Part shown: positions 1-4,736 of the stretch, piece by piece
Layout of the letters: each line of letters begins with the position of its first letter
How positions within the stretch are numbered: the stretch's first letter is position 1
Assembly (NCBI GenBank): GCA_937872125.1
Contig: CALMNY010000508.1
Location: forward strand, 1 to 5,025
From: an uncultured Candidatus Competibacteraceae bacterium
GTDB taxonomy: Bacteria > Pseudomonadota > Gammaproteobacteria > Competibacterales > Competibacteraceae
Direction: 5' to 3'
DNA: 5,025 nucleotides
Notes under the pieces: model-generated
Database searches by the model: none
Told to the model about the DNA's origin: nothing
The model's input: only the letters and a program-made list of their open reading frames with translations
Program-made: the position numbers and the translations under genes

Positions 1-95
1 TGCACCACGATCACGTTGTATCCAAACACGCCCAGCACCGTGATGATGAGTGCAATCACGGCACTGATGATGGTGCTCGTTTGTTCCTTTGTCAT
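1..95 (-). CDS. Small membrane protein, N-terminal part (cut by window edge)
   Basis: Thirty-one codons are visible before the left window edge cuts the gene. The ATG at 95-93 is preceded by AAAGGAG with a 7-base gap, a good ribosome binding site that fixes the start. The peptide begins with a short polar stretch (MTKEQTST), followed by about 17 hydrophobic residues rich in Ile, Val, Leu and Ala, ending near VFGYN. This is one predicted transmembrane helix with the N terminus probably in the cytoplasm. It starts 12 bases after the stop of the closure-like gene and is read in the same direction, so it belongs to the same operon. Small one-helix proteins of this look occur in phages as holin-like or unclassified membrane proteins, but a holin would be unusual between neck and tail genes. 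The fragment is too short to assign a function. Confidence 0.7.
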   Translation of the reverse strand, partial: MTKEQTSTIISAVIALIITVLGVFGYNVIVV

Positions 96-107
96 TTTTT
101 CGCTCCT
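96..107 (-). promoter_or_regulatory. Ribosome binding site of the small membrane protein
   Basis: On the minus strand the gap after the previous stop codon reads AAGGAGCGAAAAA, directly before the ATG at 95. The GGAG core and A-rich spacer give a near-ideal Shine-Dalgarno arrangement. This supports the short 31-codon ORF as a real gene start. Confidence 0.65.
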
Positions 108-587
108 TTACTGCCCGGTCCAGCGGCGGTCCCACTGCGACCAGGTTGATCGTTTGTCGTCCCTGCGCCGGTGCAGCGTCACGTGCGCCGGCATTTTTCC
201 CGTCGAAGCCTCGCTCAGCCTGGCCGAATCCACCACGTCATAGGTCTCCGACTGGTAGATCACGTACAGCGCGGTCCGCACGGTGGCGACGTCGCTGTAG
301 CGCACAGCCACCATCACCACGTCGTCCGGTGTAACGTCGGCCGGCAGAATGTCCGTACCCTGGTGTGCCACACCTGGAACGACGGGCACGGTCACGGTCG
401 CCATGTACGCAGACGGGTTACTCAGTACCTCGCCGGCTACGTTGCGGATGTTGCCGGTCGCAGCGTCCAGGCTGTAGCCGGCCGGCAGGGTCCACTCGCT
501 GACGGGCCGCACCACGGTTAGCTCCGGTGCGGCATAACGCCGGTGAGCGATCCCCCACAGCCGGTCGGATAGCCGTGACAGCATCAC
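108..587 (-). CDS. Putative head closure / head-tail joining protein
   Basis: A 159-residue protein in the position where siphophages and related phages carry the head-closure (stopper) protein, which seals the portal after DNA packaging and receives the tail. It is soluble, with no signal peptide or membrane segment. An N-terminal helix rich in Arg (residues 1-20) precedes mostly beta-prone sequence (about 60-120). The end is strongly basic and Trp-rich (residues 139-159, with HRRRDDKR and two Trp-containing clusters). The stretch YDVVD...HVTLHRRR resembles the closing strands of joining proteins of the HK97 gp7/SPP1 gp16 kind, but this is a resemblance by eye, not a search result. The first codon is GTG at 587-585, whose bases overlap the upstream TGA as GTGA; an ATG follows immediately (584-582). 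Translation is therefore probably coupled to the adaptor gene. The role is inferred mainly from position. Confidence 0.6.
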   Translation of the reverse strand: MMLSRLSDRLWGIAHRRYAAPELTVVRPVSEWTLPAGYSLDAATGNIRNVAGEVLSNPSAYMATVTVPVVPGVAHQGTDILPADVTPDDVVMVAVRYSDVATVRTALYVIYQSETYDVVDSARLSEASTGKMPAHVTLHRRRDDKRSTWSQWDRRWTGQ

Positions 588-1036
588 CGCCCCCGCCCGC
601 CGACCAAACCGCCCGGCGTGTATGGTTTGGCGGACGAGAACATCACCGGCATCGTTGCGGTCACCGCGTCATCCTCCGACGCAATCACAGCCTGCACCTC
701 GTCTTCAGCGTCCGCCATCAACGCCGCCGCGCGCGCCGTCCAGTCCACCGGGGTTTGTGAGTAGTTGTACTCCCCCGCGAACGCCTCCGCTGTCAGTGCC
801 GGCATGACGCTGGCCAGCAACCCGGCGCAGCGCAGTACCACAGCGTTGACCAGGTGCTGACGATCCGCCCCCGTCCGTGTTGCCCACAGCGGGTCCTTTG
901 CCTCCAGCCAGGATTGCGCACGGCCGGCGTAGAGGTCAAGCTGGATGACGGGGTCAGGCAGCAAGTTGCTGTCCACGAGCACACCCAGGGCCGCGCGGAT
1001 GCTCGGATAGGTCTGGACAGTGAGCAGCGTGGTCAC
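584..1036 (-). CDS. Putative head-tail adaptor (connector) protein, gp6-like
   Basis: A 150-residue, mostly helical protein. Phage head-tail adaptors of the HK97 gp6/SPP1 gp15 type form a ring under the portal and are short helical bundles encoded just after the major capsid gene, as here. Residues 9-50 (TYPSIRAALGV through WLEAKD) are followed by RTGADRQHLVNAVVLRCAGLL (about 54-74), a helix, and a DW-containing helix (98-118). A Gly-rich flexible tail (PGGLVGGRGR) ends the protein. Start is GTG at 1036-1034, sharing four bases (GTGA) with the stop of the 83-residue gene. Its own stop overlaps the next gene in the same way, so three consecutive genes are translationally coupled. The family call is by pattern and position; a sequence profile search was not possible. 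Confidence 0.6.
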   Translation of the reverse strand: MTTLLTVQTYPSIRAALGVLVDSNLLPDPVIQLDLYAGRAQSWLEAKDPLWATRTGADRQHLVNAVVLRCAGLLASVMPALTAEAFAGEYNYSQTPVDWTARAAALMADAEDEVQAVIASEDDAVTATMPVMFSSAKPYTPGGLVGGRGR

Positions 1037-1284
1037 TTCCGCCCCCGCTTGACCGCCGGCGGCTCGACGGGTGCAGCGGGCGCCGGCGTCTCACTGGCGA
1101 TTTCGCCAGTGACGGGCGTAACCACCACCAGCGCGCCGCGCGCCAGGGCGGAGCTAACGGCCAGCGTCAGCTCCACCTCGGCCACGTCACCCGACACCAG
1201 GTACACCTCGCCGGCCGGCTGCGTCGTGTCCCACAACGCCACCAAACCGGGCGGGGTCGAACCGCGAACTGTTACGGTTGCCAT
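1033..1284 (-). CDS. Small phage protein of unknown function after the capsid gene
   Basis: An 83-residue protein, not recognised. The first about 57 residues look beta-rich (VTVRG, GEVYLVSG, VELTLAV, GALVVVTPVTG) and may form one small compact domain. The rest is an Ala/Pro/Glu-rich linker (PAPAAPVEPPA) ending in basic KRGRK, which could be a flexible tail touching DNA or another head protein. The ATG at 1284-1282 has a very strong ribosome binding site (GGGGAGGGCAC before it). Short proteins in this slot, between major capsid and adaptor, are common in phages and often unnamed. Some are head fibre, neck or assembly-helper proteins. The coding region contains a perfect 10-bp-arm inverted repeat (1091-1112). 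Its stop overlaps the next gene's GTG start. Confidence 0.7.
   Translation of the reverse strand: MATVTVRGSTPPGLVALWDTTQPAGEVYLVSGDVAEVELTLAVSSALARGALVVVTPVTGEIASETPAPAAPVEPPAVKRGRK
1091..1112. repeat. Perfect inverted repeat inside the 83-residue gene
   Basis: Arms TCACTGGCGA (1091-1100) and TCGCCAGTGA (1103-1112) are exact reverse complements separated by two bases. In the minus-strand mRNA this folds into a 9-bp stem with an AAAU tetraloop. It encodes V-T-G-E-I-A-S-E. No T-tract follows on either side, so it is not an intrinsic terminator. Confidence 0.75.
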
Positions 1285-1295
1285 GTGCCCTCCCC

Positions 1296-1317
1296 GGCTC
1301 TATCCTCAGATAAAGCC
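1296..1317 (-). promoter_or_regulatory. Intergenic mRNA hairpin directly after the major capsid gene
   Basis: On the minus strand GGCTTTATC (1317-1309) pairs with GATAGAGCC (1304-1296) around the loop TGAG: nine base pairs with one T-G wobble. It starts one base after the capsid stop codon and ends just before the GGGGAGGG ribosome binding site of the 83-residue gene. There is no T-tract, so it is not a classical terminator. Position suggests either a 3' end that protects the abundant capsid mRNA from exonucleases, or a structure that tunes translation of the next gene. That role is inference. Confidence 0.6.
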
Positions 1318-1318
1318 A

Positions 1319-2533
1319 TCAGGCGTTGACGTTCAGCGTCAGGTTGGCGCCCGGCATGAAGCAGCAGAACGCCTCGGTCTCGGTCAGGAAAATCGCCTCG
1401 CCCTGGTGGCTGGCGTAACGCTCAACCTCCTGGATGTTGCCGCCGATCTCATACACCCGCTCCAGCGCCAGCCGGCGGTCGAAACCGACGATCTTGAGCG
1501 CCGGCGCCGAGCTGGTCCAGCCCATTGCCACGGCGTCCCGCAGCTGCGGGTTGATCGCCGTCAGGCTGCCAAAGCCGGCCGCGGCCTGGACGTTGACCAG
1601 GGGCACGTTGGCGTTGCCCGTGTTGAGCAAAGCCAGCTGGAGCGCCACGGCCTCGGTGACCAGGATGTGGGTCAGGGACATCGGGTTGGTGAATTTCATC
1701 TTGAACGCCAGCCACCCCTTGAGCGTCAGCGTGCCGGCGCTGGCTGCGGTGTCGAGCGCAGTCAGGTTGTAGTTGGTTGCGCTCGTCCCGCTGTTGCCGT
1801 CACCCGACACCAGCACGTCGATGATCGCCGTCAGCTTGTCGGCCTCGGCCTGCGCGGCCAGGTACTGAATCCAGATCGCCACCTTGTCGATCGGCTGCCG
1901 GCGCATCGCCTCATACGACCGCTCCAACCCACGCCCGACTTTCTTGAGCTTGATCGTGTGGTCGCCGCCGGCGAGGGTGGTCATCGGGATCTCGGCCAGC
2001 TCGGCCACGCGGTACTGCCGGGTATCGGCCGCGGCCGGCGTGGTCAGGTAGTACGCCTGGTAGGTGCCGGCGTTGATACCCGTGTTGGCGGCCACCAGCT
2101 CACGCACCGGGATCGCCGCGGTCACCAGGTTGTAACGCGCGCCGGTGGCGTAGGCTGCCGGGTTGCCGGCGGTGTTGGCCAGGTCCGCCGAAGAAAACAG
2201 GTCACGGGTATGGTATGGCCGGCCGGTCGTGGCCGCGCGCCACTGCCGGGCCATCCACTCGACGGCCAGCGCCCGCTTCTGCGGGGTGTCGTTGAACTCG
2301 TCCCAAGTCGAGGCCGGCAGCCCGATGCCTTCGAGGGATGCCGTGCGCACGCCGGCCTCACGCACGACGCGCTGGAACGCGTCGAGGCCGTCGTCGTGGG
2401 TGGTGGACGGGTCCTGCTGTTCGAGGTAGGCCGACACCGACATGCCGCGTTTGTACGCTTCGGCGAACACGTTGGGGCCGAACTGCTCAAAAACGTCCTT
2501 CGGGTTGGCCCGCATCTCAGTCACAGTGCTCAT
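1319..2533 (-). CDS. Major capsid protein, HK97-fold
   Basis: A 404-residue protein, the typical size for an HK97-fold shell subunit, placed directly after a protease and a cement gene. Residues 1 to about 110 are polar and helix-prone, with many charged residues (DVFEQFGPNVFAEAYKRG, QKRALAVEWMARQWRAA); this part may act as a scaffold-like N-arm removed by the protease. Residues about 180-210 (MTTLAGGDHTIKLKKVGRG then LERSYEAMRR) match the usual E-loop followed by the start of the long helix, which runs to about residue 243 (IDKVAIWIQYLAAQAEADKL). Residues about 275-350 contain the alternating strands and helices expected of the P and A domains. A CysCys pair occurs at 390-391. The ATG at 2533-2531 follows GGAGG at a 9-base distance. 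Family is judged from pattern and context; an HHpred search would settle it. Confidence 0.85.
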   Translation of the reverse strand: MSTVTEMRANPKDVFEQFGPNVFAEAYKRGMSVSAYLEQQDPSTTHDDGLDAFQRVVREAGVRTASLEGIGLPASTWDEFNDTPQKRALAVEWMARQWRAATTGRPYHTRDLFSSADLANTAGNPAAYATGARYNLVTAAIPVRELVAANTGINAGTYQAYYLTTPAAADTRQYRVAELAEIPMTTLAGGDHTIKLKKVGRGLERSYEAMRRQPIDKVAIWIQYLAAQAEADKLTAIIDVLVSGDGNSGTSATNYNLTALDTAASAGTLTLKGWLAFKMKFTNPMSLTHILVTEAVALQLALLNTGNANVPLVNVQAAAGFGSLTAINPQLRDAVAMGWTSSAPALKIVGFDRRLALERVYEIGGNIQEVERYASHQGEAIFLTETEAFCCFMPGANLTLNVNA

Positions 2534-2558
2534 GTAGTTGGTCCTCCGTTTCGTTTAC

Positions 2559-2984
2559 CTACAGCCAGACCACGACCGCAGCCGTGTCGTCGTTGGCCAG
2601 GATCAGGCCGCGGCACAGGATCAGTTCCGCCGCGGTGCCGCTGGCAGCGGCGCGGATGTAGCCGGCCGTGCTGCCGTCCAGGTCGCCCACGATCGCCGCG
2701 CCCACAGTCAGGGCCGCACTGGCGCCGCTGGGCAGCGCCATGACGCCGGCAATCTGCACGGTTGCCATGCCGTCAGATTCTACCGACAGCAGCTTGCCCA
2801 GGACGGCGCAGCCGTCGGTAGTCAGGGCGATGGTGTAGTCGTCGGTCAGTTTGACCGCCAGACCCACCGACGCCGAGCCGCCGGCCGCCGTCGCCGAGTA
2901 GGTGATGGTCGAGTTGTCGATGATGAATGTCGCATTGACACCCTTGATGCCGGTCAGGTTGCCGGCCACTCGCGGATCAGCCAT
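2559..2984 (-). CDS. Capsid cement / decoration protein (DUF2190-like)
   Basis: A 141-residue, Ala/Gly/Val-rich, beta-dominated protein. Cement proteins bind the outside of the expanded capsid and stabilise it against DNA pressure. The typical pattern is visible: an N-terminal extension (1 to about 42), a VKLTDDYTIALTTDG strand pair, GKLLSVESDGMATVQIAGV (63-81), a second strand block with VGAAIVGD, and a final RGLILANDDTAAVVVWL that ends with the protein. This 'dose, level, refresh' strand layout is what I associate with the DUF2190-type capsid cement family, recalled from pattern and not searched. The ATG at 2984-2982 is preceded by a run of A then GGGGG about ten bases upstream. It lies between protease and major capsid genes, the common place for decoration genes. 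A lambda gpD-like decoration protein is the main alternative. Confidence 0.72.
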   Translation of the reverse strand: MADPRVAGNLTGIKGVNATFIIDNSTITYSATAAGGSASVGLAVKLTDDYTIALTTDGCAVLGKLLSVESDGMATVQIAGVMALPSGASAALTVGAAIVGDLDGSTAGYIRAAASGTAAELILCRGLILANDDTAAVVVWL

Positions 2985-3010
2985 GTTTCAAATTCCCCCT
3001 TTTTTTGCTC
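2985..3010 (-). promoter_or_regulatory. Protease-cement intergenic gap with A7G5 run
   Basis: The minus strand reads GAGCAAAAAAAGGGGG then AATTTGAAAC before the cement ATG. The G-run is the only ribosome binding candidate, about ten bases from the start. The seven-A/five-G homopolymer stands out in a GC-rich context. No terminator or promoter is seen here, so protease, cement and capsid genes probably share one mRNA. Confidence 0.5.
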
Positions 3011-4219
3011 TCAGGTATACGCCTGATTCGTCACCGGTACTGCCGGCTTCTCGCGTGGCGGCTCGTTGCTGTTGCGCACAACCGCCCCGCCGGCAAACTG
3101 GTTGTCACCCATCGCGCGCCACTGGTCCCGCAGCGCCTTGATCTGCGGCACCGTCGCATTGTCCAGGAGCGTGCGGTAGAGGTCCGGGCTGAACTGCTTG
3201 CCCATCCCCCGCACACCCTCCGCCAGGGCCTCGTCGACCAGGTCCGCACGGTAGCGCCGGCCATCGTCCGCCAGCAGCCGCAACTCCTTGATCGTCTCCG
3301 CCGCCCATTCCGCTGCGTCGAGCACCGGGCCGTCCGGTGCGCCGGCGTTGTGCAGGATTGCCCGCGCGTTTGTAATCTCGGCCCGCAGGACTGCGTTTAC
3401 ATCCTCGATAACCGCGGCGCGCTCCGCGCCCACCACCTCCTGCACGCTCTCTTTGTCTTTTTCCTCTGGCACTGTCACACCTCCAAAATGTTGTCCGACC
3501 AGCCGCACCCGATAGCGCGTTTCCAACATGCGCAGCTGCTGGGAGTTCAGCCGGCCGGCGTCCGCCTCGCGCTGCGCCTTGAGCACGCCGGCGCCGGGTG
3601 TGGCGCCGTCATAGACCGCCGAAACCTCGCTCAGCAGTGCATCCTCCACCGTGGCCGTCGCCATGACCTTGCGCGTCACGTCGCCATCTTTGACATCGTA
3701 CTCGAAGCCCGGCCAGTGCCGGCACTCGATATCACGCAGCATGTCACGCCCGCAGATATCGCACGTAAAGCGCCCGCCGTAGAAACCCACCGACACGTCC
3801 TGCACGATGCCGGCACGCATGGCGTCGACGAACTGCGACGTGTTGACACCGTTGATCGCCAGGTCGGGCAGGGTGTAAAAGACGGCCAGCGCGCGCGCGG
3901 CGTCCCCCTCCTCGACAAACGTGCCCTCGACCGACTGCCCCAAGGGGAGCTCCATCCAGCGGTGCGAGTTTTGGAACGCCACGCCGTCATTGGCACCTTG
4001 GGCGAAGTTGCGCAGGGTCGAGATACCCATGCGGGTGAAGTAGGAGTCCAGCCGGCGGTTGGAGATCTCGGCCGGCCAGAACACCGGCTGCCGGTCCTTG
4101 AATACGGCGGGGTCCATCGCTCGCCGGCTGGTGACGATCTCCAGCCAGCGCGCTTCGTCGGCCGGCGCCTGCTGGTAGAGCACCCGTGCGGGGTGAGCAA
4201 ATACCTGGTCTGATTCCAT
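3011..4219 (-). CDS. Prohead maturation protease with zinc motif and scaffold-like C-terminal extension
   Basis: A 402-residue protein. Residues about 40-210 look like a phage prohead (capsid maturation) serine protease, which cleaves the scaffold/N-arm of the capsid protein inside the procapsid. The candidate catalytic His is H86 in NSHRWMELPLG, and the candidate Ser is S143 in DVSVGF. The domain closes with EVSAVYDGATPGA (198-210), a hallmark of the HK97-type family. Between the Ser strand and this closing strand lies a Cys/His cluster (C153, C156, C166, H168; CDICG and ECRHWPG) likely to bind zinc. Residues about 250-402 form a charged, helix-rich region (EEKDKESVQEVVGAERAAV, AAEWAAETIKELRLLADDG) suited to a fused scaffold, well beyond the roughly 200 residues of a bare protease. 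The ATG at 4219-4217 has GAGG five bases upstream. A terminator lies just before the gene. Catalytic assignments are by pattern. Confidence 0.8.
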   Translation of the reverse strand: MESDQVFAHPARVLYQQAPADEARWLEIVTSRRAMDPAVFKDRQPVFWPAEISNRRLDSYFTRMGISTLRNFAQGANDGVAFQNSHRWMELPLGQSVEGTFVEEGDAARALAVFYTLPDLAINGVNTSQFVDAMRAGIVQDVSVGFYGGRFTCDICGRDMLRDIECRHWPGFEYDVKDGDVTRKVMATATVEDALLSEVSAVYDGATPGAGVLKAQREADAGRLNSQQLRMLETRYRVRLVGQHFGGVTVPEEKDKESVQEVVGAERAAVIEDVNAVLRAEITNARAILHNAGAPDGPVLDAAEWAAETIKELRLLADDGRRYRADLVDEALAEGVRGMGKQFSPDLYRTLLDNATVPQIKALRDQWRAMGDNQFAGGAVVRNSNEPPREKPAVPVTNQAYT

Positions 4220-4240
4220 AGGTCCCTCGATTTGGGCGGA

Positions 4241-4290
4241 AATAAAAAACAGCGGCGAACGCCTGACTGTGTGTCCAGGTGTTCGCCGCT
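4241..4290 (-). terminator. Strong rho-independent terminator
   Basis: The arms 4251-4265 and 4276-4290 are inverted repeats over 15 bp with a single mismatch position, around a 10-base loop. On the minus strand the stem ends in CGCCGCT and is followed by GTTTTTTATTT (4250-4240), a classic U-tract. On the plus strand it is followed by GGGATAACC, so it works only for minus-strand transcription. It ends transcripts after the 75-codon ORF and stands just upstream of the protease gene. The capsid genes must therefore be transcribed by read-through, antitermination or another promoter. Confidence 0.88.
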
Positions 4291-4339
4291 GGGATAACCC
4301 GATGGCGTGGGCTGCGTTTAATGCAGCCTTAATGTTTGA
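4291..4339 (-). other. Structured 3' untranslated stretch before the terminator
   Basis: Between the stop of the 75-codon ORF and the terminator the minus-strand RNA can form a small hairpin GGCTGC-(7-base loop)-GCAGCC (4328-4310) and a shorter GGG-TTAT-CCC (4300-4291). With the terminator, this makes three stem-loops in a row. No gene is seen here. Confidence 0.5.
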
Positions 4340-4567
4340 TTAGCACCAGCGCATTGGTTCACGCCGGCGTTTTCGTCGGGGAGTGATCGTCTGTTCCACG
4401 TTCAGGAACCGCTCGATTGCCCCCAGCTCGATGATCTTGGCCTGCCGCATCAAAAGCACCAGGCTGCGCTCCGCTTCGGTCAGGTGCGACTCTTGTAGCA
4501 AGCCGGCCAACCGGGCGATCTGTGACAGGTTGGTCTGACGAATTTGGTGCAGGTCGTCGAGAGTCAT
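4340..4567 (-). CDS. 75-codon helical protein of unknown function (moron-like position)
   Basis: The ORF encodes 75 residues from the ATG at 4567-4565 and is not recognised. It looks like a real protein: residues 2-27 (TLDDLHQIRQ, LSQIARLAGLLQES) and 29-60 (TEAERSLVLLMRQAKIIELG) form two or three amphipathic helices. The tail is strongly basic (PRRKRRREPMRWC), as in small nucleic-acid-binding or regulatory proteins. There is no membrane segment. AGGTG lies nine bases before the ATG. A longer version from GTG at 4597 would run through the promoter and has no ribosome binding site. The odd point is that the ATG overlaps the TATAAT of a consensus promoter, so the RNA from that promoter would start inside codon 3 or 4. 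Translation from this ATG would need read-through from upstream. GC is about 57%, lower than the capsid genes. It may be a moron gene, or the RNA may be the functional product. Confidence 0.55.
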   Translation of the reverse strand: MTLDDLHQIRQTNLSQIARLAGLLQESHLTEAERSLVLLMRQAKIIELGAIERFLNVEQTITPRRKRRREPMRWC

Positions 4568-4594
4568 TATACAGCACACCTGTTTGCGTGTCAA
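4566..4594 (-). promoter_or_regulatory. Perfect consensus sigma70-type promoter
   Basis: On the minus strand TTGACA (4594-4589) is separated by exactly 17 bases from TATAAT (4571-4566). All twelve consensus bases and the optimal spacing are present, which is very unlikely by chance in GC-rich coding DNA. Predicted transcription starts are near 4559-4557. A short inverted repeat (CGTGT at 4587-4591 and ACACG at 4596-4600) overlaps the -35 box and could be an operator; that is speculative. Transcription would run into the 75-codon ORF and stop at the terminator. Confidence 0.85.
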
Positions 4595-4601
4595 CACACG
4601 T

Positions 4602-4736
4602 TCAGCGCGGCCCGGTGAATCCGCGCGGCGGGAGAATCATACGGGCCGCCAGTCGCCGGCGCAGGATCAACAGCGCCGCATGCTGCTCTGGGGTCTGCTC
4701 TGTGCTTTCGGTGCGCTCTGTGGCCGGCGGGGTCAC
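4602..4736 (-). CDS. Very small coupled ORF of unknown function
   Basis: Forty-four codons from the GTG at 4736-4734, which shares four bases (GTGA) with the stop of the head morphogenesis gene, the same coupling used at two other junctions here. The peptide has a Thr/Glu-rich start (TPPATERTESTEQTPEQ), a short helix (HAALLILRRRLAARM) and a basic Pro-rich end (LPPRGFTGPR). It is not recognised. An alternative start is the ATG at 4829-4827, which has GGAGG ten bases upstream and would give 75 residues, but it would overlap the upstream gene by nearly 100 bases in another frame. I prefer the coupled GTG, although it lacks a clear ribosome binding site of its own. A non-coding spacer is possible. 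Confidence 0.42.
   Translation of the reverse strand: MTPPATERTESTEQTPEQHAALLILRRRLAARMILPPRGFTGPR

Noticed and set aside
16..243. A plus-strand frame with a hydrophobic start
   Set aside because: The hydrophobic part is the complement of the minus-strand membrane protein, whose start has a much better ribosome binding site.
854..2743. A 629-codon open frame on the plus strand
   Set aside because: It runs antisense across the capsid, cement and neck genes, is rich in Arg, Gly and His as expected of GC-rich antisense frames, and has no family-like motifs. The minus-strand genes explain the region.
2985..3010. A7G5 run as a programmed frameshift site joining protease and cement proteins
   Set aside because: The protease stop codon precedes the run, so a ribosome would not be translating it. 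The run is better explained as part of the cement gene's ribosome binding region.
3005..4213. A 402-codon plus-strand frame mirroring the protease gene
   Set aside because: It is the antisense shadow of the protease gene, held open by high GC in the third position. It has no ribosome binding site or recognisable domain.
4241..4290. Hairpin as a bidirectional terminator or attachment site
   Set aside because: A T-tract is present only in the minus-strand direction, and no duplicated core or integrase gene is seen.
4340..4597. Start of the 75-codon ORF at GTG 4597 (85 residues)
   Set aside because: The extra codons are the promoter sequence itself and no ribosome binding site precedes them.
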